A stretch of 40,221 nucleotides of DNA from Acidocella aminolytica 101 = DSM 11237 (lineage in GTDB: Bacteria > Pseudomonadota > Alphaproteobacteria > Acetobacterales > Acetobacteraceae). The notes beneath the pieces are model-generated. The model saw nothing but the letters and a program-made list of their open reading frames with translations, was not told where the DNA came from and made no database searches. Made by a program: the position numbers and the translations under genes. Of the stretch, positions 14,737-23,251 are shown one piece after another (positions within the stretch are counted from its first letter, which is position 1; each line of letters begins with the position of its first letter). The stretch is taken from the NCBI RefSeq assembly GCF_900129125.1, contig NZ_FQVJ01000033.1:1-40221 (forward strand), written 5' to 3'.

Positions 14737-17113
14737 CGCCCGCGCTGAGCGCGCCGCCACGCAATATTTGCCCTATGTCGGCCATATCGGGCCTCAAACC
14801 GTGCTGCTGGAAAGCGGGGCGCTGCTGGCGATGGGCCATGTTGAGGGCCAGGCGTTCGAGCTGGCAGACCATGCGCTGCGCAATGCAAGGCTGCGGCTGC
14901 TCAACACGACCTATCGCAATCTCGCCGATGACAATGTCACCATCCATACGCATCTCATCCGCCATGCCGATCTGGGGGCAACACCTACCCGCCGGTTCCG
15001 CTCCGGCTTTGCCCACGCACTGGATGAAACCTATCGGAACAAGGTGCTCGCGGGTCGGCTGTACCGAAATGATTATTTTATCAGCCTGCTGATTTCACCG
15101 CGCAGCCCGCTTGGCTCGGGCATGGCCAGAAAATGGGCGCGGCTCGGGCGTAAATCCCCGGAAGCAGCGGATGGGCTGGTGCGAGAGTTAGAGGACCAAT
15201 GGCTTGTTTTGGCCAATGGGCTGGAAGGGTTCAGAGTCCGGCGCCTTGGTGTGTATGAGCGGGACGGGATCGCCTTCTCGGAAATCGCCGAGGCGTTGCG
15301 CCTTATTATCACCGGCAGGCCGCTGCCGGTGCCGGTTGTCTCCGGGCATCTGGGTGATTCGATTTACACTGATCGCGTCATTTGCGGGCGGCGGGGGATA
15401 GAAATCCGCGCGCCGGATAAGAGCTTGTTCGGGACGATTTTCTCCTTTCGGGAATATCCGGCGAAAACGAGGCCGGGCATGCTGAACACGCTGCTCTCCG
15501 TGCCGTTCCCTATCGTGCTGGCGCAATCCTTCGCCTTTGTCACCCGCGCCCAGGCGCAGGACCGGCTTTCTTTGAAATCCGCTCAGATGCTTGGCGCGCA
15601 GGACAAGGCGGTTAGCCAGATCGCCGGGCTGGAGGAAGCGGCGGATGCCCTGGCGTCCAATGAATTCGTCATGGGCGCGCATCACCTCTCGCTGGCGGTC
15701 TATGGGGATTCGCTGGCGGCAGTGGAGGAGCACGCTGGCCGGGCCAGGGGGCGGTTGGCCGACGCGGGGGCCGTTGTGGTTGAGGAGCGGCTGGGGCTGG
15801 AGGCGGCCTTCTGGTCGCAACTCCCGGGTAATCTGGAATGGCGCACGCGGCCCGGGGCTATCAATTCCCGGAATTTTGCTGGGCTGTCGAGCTTTGATAA
15901 TTTCCCAGCAGGAGAAGAGCGCGGACATTGGGGTGCTGCTATCGCGCGCTTCCGCACGGATGGTGGCACAGCCTATGACTACGTGCCGCATGTTGCCGAT
16001 GTTGCGATGACGATCATCTTCGGTCCCATAGGCTCGGGCAAGACCGCGCTGCTGATGTTTCTGCTGGCGATGTTCGAGCAATCGATGGTGGAGGAGAATA
16101 CCCCATCCGGCCGTGCCGGTTCGGTGGTGTTTTTCGATAAGGACCGGGGTGGGGAATTGCTGGTGCGCGCCACGGGCGGCACTTACCTCGAATTGCGCCG
16201 TGGTGAGGCGTCAGGGTTGGCACCGTTGTGTGGGCTGAAGGACACCGAGGCGGATCGGGATTTTCTGCGGGGCTGGCTGATCGCTCTGGTGCAAAGCGAC
16301 GGCAAGGGCGGGCTGAATCCGGAGGATGAGAAGCGCCTGGAGCGTGCCATCACCCGGCAGATGAGCATGCCCGAAGAGTTGCGTTCGCTGGCTGGATTGC
16401 GGGAATTCCTCGGCCATGCCGATCCGATGGGGCTGGGTCCTCGCCTCGAGAAATGGTGCCGGGGCAATGCGCTGGGCTGGGCATTCGATGGGGAGCGCGA
16501 CGAGGTGCGGCTCGATGGCGCGATCACCGGCGTCGATATGACCCAGCTGCTCGAACATGACGAGGTTTGCGCGCCGGCCGGGGCTTATCTGCTCTATCGT
16601 GTGACACAAATCCTCGATGGGCGACGCGTCGTGCTGAGTATCGATGAATTCCGCTTCTACCTTAAAAACCCGCAATTTGTCACCGTGGTCGATAATCTGT
16701 TGCTCACCGTGCGCAAGAGCAATGGCGCGGTGTTTCTGGCGTTGCAGATGCCCGAGCATATTCTGGAGAGCCCGCTGGGGCCGTCGATCGTGGCGCAATG
16801 TCAGACCAAGATCATGTTCCCATCGCCGACGGCGGACCGCGCGGTTTATATTGACGGCCTCAAATGCACTGAAGGGGAATATAGCGCGGTGCGCGAAGAG
16901 ATGGCGGTCGGCAAGCGCCGCTTCCTGCTCAAGCGCGAGCAGGCCAGTGTTATTTGCGAATTCGATCTTGGCCAGATGCGCGATGATGTCGCTATACTTT
17001 CCGGCCGGGCGAATACCGTGCGCTTTGCCGAACGACTGCGCCGCCAGCTGGGCGATGAGCCAGACAAATGGCTGCCGGAATTTTTGAGATCCTACCATGA
17101 CGCCAAGGACTGA
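14723..17113 (+). CDS. virB4: VirB4-like secretion ATPase
   Basis: A 796-residue ATPase that powers pilus assembly and substrate transfer at the inner membrane. Walker A is GPIGSGKTA at about 434-442 and Walker B VVLSIDEFRF with the acidic pair at 641-642. QYLPYVGHIGPQTVLLESGALLAM near the start and RSKDRLSL-type helical segments match the CagE/TrbE/VirB4 N-domain. The ATG at 14723 is chosen over one at 14606 because family similarity begins there and it has a G-rich site upstream; it overlaps virB3 by 14 bp. The length fits the family. Confidence 0.93.
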   Translation: MWGDSARAERAATQYLPYVGHIGPQTVLLESGALLAMGHVEGQAFELADHALRNARLRLLNTTYRNLADDNVTIHTHLIRHADLGATPTRRFRSGFAHALDETYRNKVLAGRLYRNDYFISLLISPRSPLGSGMARKWARLGRKSPEAADGLVRELEDQWLVLANGLEGFRVRRLGVYERDGIAFSEIAEALRLIITGRPLPVPVVSGHLGDSIYTDRVICGRRGIEIRAPDKSLFGTIFSFREYPAKTRPGMLNTLLSVPFPIVLAQSFAFVTRAQAQDRLSLKSAQMLGAQDKAVSQIAGLEEAADALASNEFVMGAHHLSLAVYGDSLAAVEEHAGRARGRLADAGAVVVEERLGLEAAFWSQLPGNLEWRTRPGAINSRNFAGLSSFDNFPAGEERGHWGAAIARFRTDGGTAYDYVPHVADVAMTIIFGPIGSGKTALLMFLLAMFEQSMVEENTPSGRAGSVVFFDKDRGGELLVRATGGTYLELRRGEASGLAPLCGLKDTEADRDFLRGWLIALVQSDGKGGLNPEDEKRLERAITRQMSMPEELRSLAGLREFLGHADPMGLGPRLEKWCRGNALGWAFDGERDEVRLDGAITGVDMTQLLEHDEVCAPAGAYLLYRVTQILDGRRVVLSIDEFRFYLKNPQFVTVVDNLLLTVRKSNGAVFLALQMPEHILESPLGPSIVAQCQTKIMFPSPTADRAVYIDGLKCTEGEYSAVREEMAVGKRRFLLKREQASVICEFDLGQMRDDVAILSGRANTVRFAERLRRQLGDEPDKWLPEFLRSYHDAKD

Positions 17114-17125
17114 GAGGAGGACATC

Positions 17126-17851
17126 ATGAAACCAGCCCTGTTTACAATTGTTGTTCTGTGCGCCGGGGGGGCTTTAACACTGTGCGTGGTGTCAGATGCA
17201 GCCGCGCAAATGGCGGTGATCGACAGTGCTAATCTGGGGCAGAATATCCAAACCGCGGCGCAGTCGGTCATCGCGGTCGAGCAGCTCAAGGCGCAATTGT
17301 CCCAGCTTGAGCAGACCTATCAGATGTTCACCAACCCCACCAATGTCTTGGGCATGGCGGCTGGAATGGAGAACCAGTCCATCGAAAACCCGATGCCCAT
17401 GGCGAACGCGATGGCGGGGCTGGTCGGAGGAGCCGCCGCGCCGTCCGGTGCGGCGGCAAGTTATTATAACCAGAACCATGTTTATGCACCAACGGATGGT
17501 TCGGCCGCGAGTGCGCAGTTGAATGCCAATGGCAATGCCATTGCGAATATCGAAGGCATCGCATCTACGAATCTCGCCGCGATTCAACAGCGTATGCAGG
17601 ATTTGCCGAATTTGGAATCGGATTTGAACGCTGCCACCTCGATCACCCAGGTCGATGCGATCAATGGCCGCATCGCGGCGGAATCGCAATTCGTGCAGGC
17701 GCAGCAAGCACAGGCGCAGAATCTTCAGGTGCTGGCAAGCGAGCAGGCATTGTCGCAGCAACAGCAGCAGAAGGAGCAGTTCGTCGAGGATATGACCAAT
17801 GCCTCTTCGGACTACAGCCAGGCAGCTGCCGCCGATAATACAGGACAATAG
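17126..17851 (+). CDS. virB5: VirB5/TrbJ-like minor pilus protein
   Basis: A 241-residue exported protein. The signal peptide is cut near DAAAQ (about residue 28). The mature part is helical, with IQTAAQSVIAVEQLKAQLSQLEQTYQMF matching VirB5/TrbJ and a Gln-rich stretch (LSQQQQQKEQF) near the end. VirB5 caps the pilus tip and helps adhesion to the recipient. A strong AGGAGG precedes the start. A Gly/Ala-rich insert at about 95-115 is unlike the rest. Position between virB4 and eexN-virB6 agrees with the assignment. Confidence 0.87.
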   Translation: MKPALFTIVVLCAGGALTLCVVSDAAAQMAVIDSANLGQNIQTAAQSVIAVEQLKAQLSQLEQTYQMFTNPTNVLGMAAGMENQSIENPMPMANAMAGLVGGAAAPSGAAASYYNQNHVYAPTDGSAASAQLNANGNAIANIEGIASTNLAAIQQRMQDLPNLESDLNAATSITQVDAINGRIAAESQFVQAQQAQAQNLQVLASEQALSQQQQQKEQFVEDMTNASSDYSQAAAADNTGQ

Positions 17852-17853
17852 CC

Positions 17854-18207
17854 ATGTTAAAATCCCAGATTATAATGGGTTCATTGATCATCATAGGTGG
17901 CTGCGGCGCACTTTATCTCGTTGTCGATAACAGCCATTCTGGTCGTTCAACTGGTTCTTCAAGCACTGAAATAAGCCCGGTGAACTTGCCGCCTGAAGTG
18001 CACTCGGCGGCGTGGTATGTTCGCCATCCAGATGTTCTGAAGCAGGATGAGCGGCGCTGTGCCGGAAATACCGAAATGATGACGCCGGCCGCATGTCAGA
18101 ACGTGGCCTCGGCGGATGCGCAGCTGGCGGGCGCGGATTATGCGAAGGCTGCAGCGGCATTCAATGCATCAGCAGGACAATCGAACTCCAACCAGAAACC
18201 TCCATGA
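17854..18207 (+). CDS. eexN: EexN-like entry-exclusion lipoprotein
   Basis: A 117-residue protein. A short hydrophobic leader ends in IGGC (Cys17), an approximate lipobox. The core HSAAWYVRHPDVLKQDERRC, then AACQNVASADA, has the pattern of EexN lipoproteins, with a conserved W/Y-HP start, two cysteines and a helical end. EexN in the recipient blocks uptake of a like plasmid. It lies between virB5 and virB6, as eex does in IncN plasmids. It starts a stretch, with virB6 and virB7, that is clearly AT-richer than the rest of the operon. Confidence 0.75.
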   Translation: MLKSQIIMGSLIIIGGCGALYLVVDNSHSGRSTGSSSTEISPVNLPPEVHSAAWYVRHPDVLKQDERRCAGNTEMMTPAACQNVASADAQLAGADYAKAAAAFNASAGQSNSNQKPP

Positions 18208-18215
18208 GGTGAGTG

Positions 18216-19136
18216 ATGGCAAGCGCAAGCAATCTTGATCCGTTCTATGTGTTTGATCAAACGATCCAACAGCCATTTACGAATGGAATGACGGCCACTG
18301 TGAATGCCGCGATGTCGGCGATACAGGGGCCGCTCACTGCAATTATAGTGTTGTGGATTTTATTGACGGGTATACTCGTGATGCGGGGAGATGTCGGAGT
18401 CCGGACCGGCATTTCGAGGATCATATCGGTCAGTCTGGTGGTTGGTATCTTGATGTCCGCAACACTCTATAATGAGTATATCGTATCATTCTTTTCAAGC
18501 GGTATTCCAAACTGGCTTTCATCGGCGTTTTTGGGTGTCACAGGCGCACAGCCCACGGCCCATCAATTTGATGCGATCTGGAATGAAGCCAATGAGCTAT
18601 TTGTGACCGCAGAAAGGAACTTGAACTTCTACAATGTTCTGTATTCTGTAGAGCTTGGTCTTTTGCAGGATCTGATCGTTTTTCCAATCGGCATCACCTT
18701 CCTCATTTATGAGGCAACCAGGATCATGATCGATGTTATTGTCTCGATCGGTCCTTTTGTCTTGGCCGGTTATCTATTTTCCGCGACCAGGGGGATAGCT
18801 GATCGGTTTATTGGTAAGCTGATCGGTCTGACAATTCTCACGCTGCTTATCGATATCGTGTTGAGCATCATCATCAACGGTGACGCGGCATATTTCAATG
18901 TGAGCATGACAAATCTAAGTTTCGCGAATACGGCGGAAACGGTCACCATCTGCATCCAGTTCTTGGTTTTTCTGACGCTGGGCAGTTTAATCTGTGCCTT
19001 TTTACCGGCTGTGGCGAGTTATCTCGGTGGTGGTGTTGCCGTCAGCCCGTTGAGTATGGCGTCGTCAGCGATGCAGGCGGGGCGTGTGGTGCAAATGGTT
19101 CGCGGTAGCGGACGGCCAGTTCCGGGGAGAGCGTAG
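18216..19136 (+). CDS. virB6: VirB6/TrbL-like polytopic membrane protein
   Basis: A 306-residue protein with five to six membrane helices (for example PLTAIIVLWILLTGILVM, ISVSLVVGILMSATLY, LQDLIVFPIGITFLIYEA, LIGLTILTLLIDIVLSIII, IQFLVFLTLGSLICAFL), the TrbL/VirB6 layout. It forms part of the inner-membrane path of the channel. The ATG at 18216 is preferred to the GTG at 18213 because GAGGTGAG precedes it. Composition is low in GC (26 of 60 in 18661-18720) compared with virB4 (41 of 60 in 15601-15660). Confidence 0.88.
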   Translation: MASASNLDPFYVFDQTIQQPFTNGMTATVNAAMSAIQGPLTAIIVLWILLTGILVMRGDVGVRTGISRIISVSLVVGILMSATLYNEYIVSFFSSGIPNWLSSAFLGVTGAQPTAHQFDAIWNEANELFVTAERNLNFYNVLYSVELGLLQDLIVFPIGITFLIYEATRIMIDVIVSIGPFVLAGYLFSATRGIADRFIGKLIGLTILTLLIDIVLSIIINGDAAYFNVSMTNLSFANTAETVTICIQFLVFLTLGSLICAFLPAVASYLGGGVAVSPLSMASSAMQAGRVVQMVRGSGRPVPGRA

Positions 19137-19433
19137 ATGTACAATTTTATGATTATCTCAGCAAATAATCTGATTCACCTTCCACTCTTGCTCATTCTGG
19201 TTTGGGTTGTCTATCGGAAATTTTTCTCGAAAAAGCCGCTTCCCGCGATATTGACGGTTCCTGGGCGGTTATTTCGATTTCTACTGATCATCATCACCGT
19301 CGGGCTTCTCGCCGGATGCTCTAATCCCGATCCTCTTGTCGTGGCGTCCGGTCCGGTCTTTGCGCTGAATGCGGGGCACTGGCAGCCAACGCCGCAGGAT
19401 TTGGCAGCCCCTCCCAAAGTTGCGGACCGGTAG
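19137..19433 (+). CDS. virB7: VirB7-like lipoprotein with an N-terminal extension
   Basis: A 98-residue protein. The last 38 residues look like a VirB7 family lipoprotein: lipobox LLAGC with Cys61, then GPVFALNAGHWQPTP, the motif with which VirB7 binds VirB9 and VirB10. Before the lipobox, an extra membrane helix (HLPLLLILVWVVYRKFF) occupies residues 14-30, so the frame is about twice the normal VirB7 length. Translation from an internal start would give the usual short prolipoprotein, but no ATG lies between residue 5 and the second helix. The ATG at 19137 directly follows the virB6 stop, which supports the long form. Confidence 0.75.
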   Translation: MYNFMIISANNLIHLPLLLILVWVVYRKFFSKKPLPAILTVPGRLFRFLLIIITVGLLAGCSNPDPLVVASGPVFALNAGHWQPTPQDLAAPPKVADR

Positions 19434-19439
19434 GGCGTG

Positions 19440-20132
19440 ATGGATCAGAACTCCGGCACATTCCCGCTCGCGCCCGCTACGCTTGATAAGCATTACAAGG
19501 AGGTTTTGTCGTTTCAGGAAGCGCGAGCGCGCTCGGCCCGGCTGCTCTCCAAAGGCGCGCTGGTGGCGTTCGCTGTTTCCATGCTCGCCAATCTGGGGCT
19601 GGCATGGGCGGTGGCCTCGATGTTGCCATTGAACAAATTGGTGCCGGTGTATTTTCTCATTCGCCCGGATGGCACGATCGATAATTCAGTCGCGCTTTCA
19701 ACCTTGCCGGCCTCCACGCATCAAGCGGTGATCCGCGCGGCCCTCTGGCAATATGTGCAGATGCGCGAAGGTTATTCCTATGATACCGCTCGCTACCGCT
19801 ATGACATCGTCTCCGGCATGTCGGATGCCGCGACAAGAGCCGCCTATCAGGCGTGGTTCAATTATCCCAACCCGCAATCCCCGCAGGTGACCATCGGCAA
19901 GAATGGCGTCGTGACCGTGGAGCCGATTTCGGTGGCGCTGATCGGCCCCGGCGTGGCGCAAGTGCGTTACCAGCGGATCTTTGAGGCGGGCATGAATACC
20001 GCTGTTACGACCACCTGGACCGCAACGGAGCAATTCGAGCAGGTCGGTACCATGCCTGATGCCGAACGGCTGGACGATCCTGGAGGTATCATCATTACCA
20101 GCTATCAGGACGAGGAGGATACAGCGCCATGA
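19440..20132 (+). CDS. virB8: VirB8-like inner-membrane scaffold protein
   Basis: A 230-residue bitopic protein with a short cytoplasmic N-terminus (residues 1-40), one membrane helix at about 42-62, and a periplasmic NTF2-like domain (VPVYFLIRPDGTI, YVQMREGYSYDTARYRYDIVSGMSD, VAQVRYQRIFEAG). VirB8 organises the secretion complex in the periplasm. The ATG at 19440 is favoured over the GTG at 19437. Its end overlaps virB9 by 4 bp (ATGA). Confidence 0.92.
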   Translation: MDQNSGTFPLAPATLDKHYKEVLSFQEARARSARLLSKGALVAFAVSMLANLGLAWAVASMLPLNKLVPVYFLIRPDGTIDNSVALSTLPASTHQAVIRAALWQYVQMREGYSYDTARYRYDIVSGMSDAATRAAYQAWFNYPNPQSPQVTIGKNGVVTVEPISVALIGPGVAQVRYQRIFEAGMNTAVTTTWTATEQFEQVGTMPDAERLDDPGGIIITSYQDEEDTAP

Positions 20133-21055
20133 GACGAGCTTTTGCGCTGGTGCTCGTGGTTGGTGTGGGAAGTATAGTGATGGCGCGCGGCGCCGATGCT
20201 GATCAGACGCCGGATGCGGGCCATTATGACAGCCGAATGCGCTATGTCGCTTACAACCCGAGCCAGGTTGTGCATTTATCGACGATCATAGGCGCGACGA
20301 TGGTGGTGAGCTTCGCGCCGGATGAGACGGTAACCTCGGTGGCGGAGACGGACAGCCTGCACTTGGCCGCCGTGCCAAAGGGCAATTACCTGTTCCTCAA
20401 GCCCAGCGCCGCGCTCAAATTGCAGCCGATCATCGTGCTCACCCAGCGCCAGGATGGTGCGCTCAGACGCTATGTCTTCGAGATCGAGACCGTAGACGCC
20501 CCGAGCACGGCGGATGGGGCGGCGGGTATATTCTATTCGGTGCAATTCACCTATCCGGCGGATGCGGCCAAAGCGGCGGCGGCGCGTGCAGCTGCCGATG
20601 CCAAAAAGGTGGCGGCGCTCAACCGGCTGGCTTTGGCGCGGGCGACGCAAACCGCCGCACAGTCAGCACTTCAGAATGAGCAGACCAACCCTTATGCCGG
20701 GCCGCGCAATTACAAATATGTTGCCAAAGGAGACCGCTCGCTGGCGCCCTTAGCAGTGTGGGATAATGGCTACTCCACGCTGCTGCAATTTGCAGGCAAC
20801 GCCCGCATCCCATCGATCTTCGTGATTGACCCGGATGGGAAGGAGGCCACGGCCAGCTACGCAGTCAGCGGCTATATCGTGCAGCTCGACCAAACCGCAC
20901 GGGAATGGCGCCTGCGCGATGGCGGCACGGTCCTGGATATTTACAATCTCGGCTACCAGTCGGTGGGTGGTAATCCTGAGACCGGGACGACCAGCCCGGA
21001 TGTGTCGCGCGTTGTCGTGCCGCCGGGTAGCAGCTTGCCGGGAGCTAAGCCATGA
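20129..21055 (+). CDS. virB9: VirB9/TrbG-like outer-membrane complex protein
   Basis: A 308-residue exported protein. The signal peptide is cut near GADAD (about residue 25). [22 protein letters not shown] is the usual VirB9 N-terminal strand, and the C-terminal domain ([52 protein letters not shown]) is the beta-sandwich that contacts VirB7 and VirB10. A helical Ala-rich linker lies at about 150-185. It overlaps both neighbours by 4 bp, as expected in a tightly coupled operon. Confidence 0.93.
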   Translation: MRRAFALVLVVGVGSIVMARGADADQTPDAGHYDSRMRYVAYNPSQVVHLSTIIGATMVVSFAPDETVTSVAETDSLHLAAVPKGNYLFLKPSAALKLQPIIVLTQRQDGALRRYVFEIETVDAPSTADGAAGIFYSVQFTYPADAAKAAAARAAADAKKVAALNRLALARATQTAAQSALQNEQTNPYAGPRNYKYVAKGDRSLAPLAVWDNGYSTLLQFAGNARIPSIFVIDPDGKEATASYAVSGYIVQLDQTAREWRLRDGGTVLDIYNLGYQSVGGNPETGTTSPDVSRVVVPPGSSLPGAKP

Positions 21056-22218
21056 GCGGGCAAGCGCCCAACGGGCCGGAGGTAGGGAGCCGGAGCGATC
21101 AGGCGGCAGCCTCGCCGGTGGAGGATGGCCGTTCGCCCGTTGCAGGCACGCCGCGCCGTGAGCTGACCACCGGCACCAAACTCGGCATTCTGGCGCTGGT
21201 GGCGGTTTTGGGGCTGGGCTTCATCTGGTTCAATGCGCTGTTCAGCCATACGCGGGCGGACCAGCAAAAAATAATTCCAGCGGCATATACGAATGGCGGC
21301 GAAATTTTTAACGGTCCGCCGGTCTCGGCCATGAAGCCCGCCGCGCAAAATTTGCCAGCGCCCGCCAATACACAAACGGGATTGTTGGACGCACCCGCGC
21401 AAGCCTCGCCCGCCGCGGCGCCGATCCTGGCCTTCTCCGGATCATCGGTGCCGGTTCCCAACCAGCCGCCTGCCTCGAGCGTCAGTCAGCCGGGCGCCAC
21501 GGCAGCGGCGGTGATGCCGGATAATTCCCCCTTGGCGGCGCGGTTGAAGCCCACGGTGCTCGATGGCGAACGGGCCTCGGTGCTGCAAAATCCCGACATG
21601 GTGATCACCGAAGGCACGATGATCCCCTGCACCCTTCAAACGGCCATCGACAGCCAGTTGCCCGGGCTGGTGACGTGTGTGGTGCCGATCGATGTTCGCG
21701 GGTCGACCGGGAATGTCGTTCTGCTCGATCGCGGCACAAAAATTGTCGGCCAAATGGAGAACGGTCTCTTGCAAGGCCAGAACCGGGTGTTCGTTGATTG
21801 GACCCGTGCAGAGACGCCGGATCATGTCATTGTTACACTGGATTCGCCGGGTTCCGACGAGCTCGGGCGAGCGGGCTTACCGGGCGCGGTCAACAACCAT
21901 TTTTGGGACCGGTTCGGCGGGGCGTTAATGCTGACCCTGGTGCAAGGCGGGCTGCAGGCAGGAACCCTGGCGGCGGCGGGGAATGGCAACGGTAATTCGA
22001 CGTCGCAGCAGGCGGCACTCGGCTTTGTGTATGCCGCGCAGAGCAATGGGCAGTCGGTTGCCAACACCGCCCTGGCAAACTCCATCAACATTCCGCCGAC
22101 GCTGACCAAGAACCAGGGCGATACAGTGTCGCTGATCGTGGCGCATGATCTGGATTTTTCCAGCGTGTACCGGTTGCGGCTGGATGATACGGGCGCGGAG
22201 ACGGGCAATGGCGGGTGA
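21052..22218 (+). CDS. virB10: VirB10/TrbI-like channel protein
   Basis: A 388-residue protein spanning both membranes of the complex. A membrane helix lies at about 43-65 ([20 protein letters not shown]) after a cytoplasmic tail, followed by a Pro/Ala-rich periplasmic linker to about 165. The TrbI domain then begins with [19 protein letters not shown] and continues through [23 protein letters not shown]. VirB10 senses ATP use by VirB4/VirB11/VirD4 and gates the outer pore. The end overlaps virB11 by 11 bp. Confidence 0.94.
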   Translation: MSGQAPNGPEVGSRSDQAAASPVEDGRSPVAGTPRRELTTGTKLGILALVAVLGLGFIWFNALFSHTRADQQKIIPAAYTNGGEIFNGPPVSAMKPAAQNLPAPANTQTGLLDAPAQASPAAAPILAFSGSSVPVPNQPPASSVSQPGATAAAVMPDNSPLAARLKPTVLDGERASVLQNPDMVITEGTMIPCTLQTAIDSQLPGLVTCVVPIDVRGSTGNVVLLDRGTKIVGQMENGLLQGQNRVFVDWTRAETPDHVIVTLDSPGSDELGRAGLPGAVNNHFWDRFGGALMLTLVQGGLQAGTLAAAGNGNGNSTSQQAALGFVYAAQSNGQSVANTALANSINIPPTLTKNQGDTVSLIVAHDLDFSSVYRLRLDDTGAETGNGG

Positions 22219-23248
22219 GGCGGCGCGCTTACTGACATTTTTACTCCGGCCGCTGGCGTCCTGGCTGGATGATCCCGCCACGGAAGAGATTTGCATCAAT
22301 CGGCCGGGCGAGTTGTTTGTCCGCCAGCGCGGTCAGTTCCGTGCGGAAGCCGTGCCGCTCGATTATGCCGGCCTCGAGGATATCGCCACCCTGGCCGGCG
22401 CGCTGCGTAAGCAGGATGTCGGACCGCGTAGCCCGCTATGTGCTACCGAATTGCCAGGCGGGGAGCGGCTGCAAATCTGCATGCCGCCCGCCGTTCCGGC
22501 TGGTACGCTCAGCATCACCATCCGCAAGCCGGGAGGCTCGGTGGCACCGCTCGACTCGCTGGTAAGCCGTTACCAGGTGGCGGGCTGGAATAACTGGGCC
22601 AGCCGCAAAGAGGCAGCGCAGCGGGACTTTGCCGCCTTGCTCGCCCTGTATGATGCAGGGGACATCAAAACCTTTTTGGAGCGCGCGGTGCAGGCGCGGC
22701 TCACCATTCTGCTCTGCGGTGCTACCGGCTCGGGCAAAACAACGATGAGTAAAACACTCATCAGCGCTATCCCGGCGCAGGAGCGGCTGATCACCATCGA
22801 GGACACGCTGGAGCTCGTCATCCCCCAGCCCAATCATGTCCGCCTGCTCTATGCCAAGGATAATATCGGCTTGGCACGGGTGACACCGGAGATGTTATTG
22901 CAAGCCAGCCTGCGCATGAAGCCAGATCGGATCTTGTTGCAGGAGCTGCGTGATGACGCGGCCTGGACCTACATCAATGAAATCGTTTCTGGTCATCCCG
23001 GCTCGATTACCACCATCCATGGGCGTAATCCCGAGCAGGCGTTCAGGCGGTTGTTTGCGCTGGTGAAGGGTAGCCCGCAGGGCGGGAGGTGGGATGACAA
23101 GACGCTGATGGAGTTTTTATCCGCCGCCGTTGATCTGATCATTCCATTCCATAATGAGGGCGCGGTCTATGAGATCGGCGAGGTGTGGTTTGCGGCCGAT
23201 GCTGCGCGCCGGGGTGAGAGTGCTGCGCATTTGTTGCGGGCGGCATGA
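22208..23248 (+). CDS. virB11: VirB11-like secretion ATPase
   Basis: A 346-residue hexameric traffic ATPase. Walker A is GATGSGKT at 171-178; TIEDTLEL (Asp box), [19 protein letters not shown] (Walker B region) and [12 protein letters not shown] (His box) follow in the usual order. The N-terminal domain has [20 protein letters not shown]. The start at 22208 fits family length; a start at 22145 would lie inside virB10 and adds foreign residues. It switches the machine between pilus building and DNA transfer. Confidence 0.94.
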   Translation: MAGEAARLLTFLLRPLASWLDDPATEEICINRPGELFVRQRGQFRAEAVPLDYAGLEDIATLAGALRKQDVGPRSPLCATELPGGERLQICMPPAVPAGTLSITIRKPGGSVAPLDSLVSRYQVAGWNNWASRKEAAQRDFAALLALYDAGDIKTFLERAVQARLTILLCGATGSGKTTMSKTLISAIPAQERLITIEDTLELVIPQPNHVRLLYAKDNIGLARVTPEMLLQASLRMKPDRILLQELRDDAAWTYINEIVSGHPGSITTIHGRNPEQAFRRLFALVKGSPQGGRWDDKTLMEFLSAAVDLIIPFHNEGAVYEIGEVWFAADAARRGESAAHLLRAA

Positions 23249-23251
23249 ATC

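Noticed and set aside
15188-17098. Two ~295-residue minus-strand frames opposite virB4
   Set aside because: virB4 is unmistakable on the plus strand with Walker motifs; the antisense frames show no motifs.
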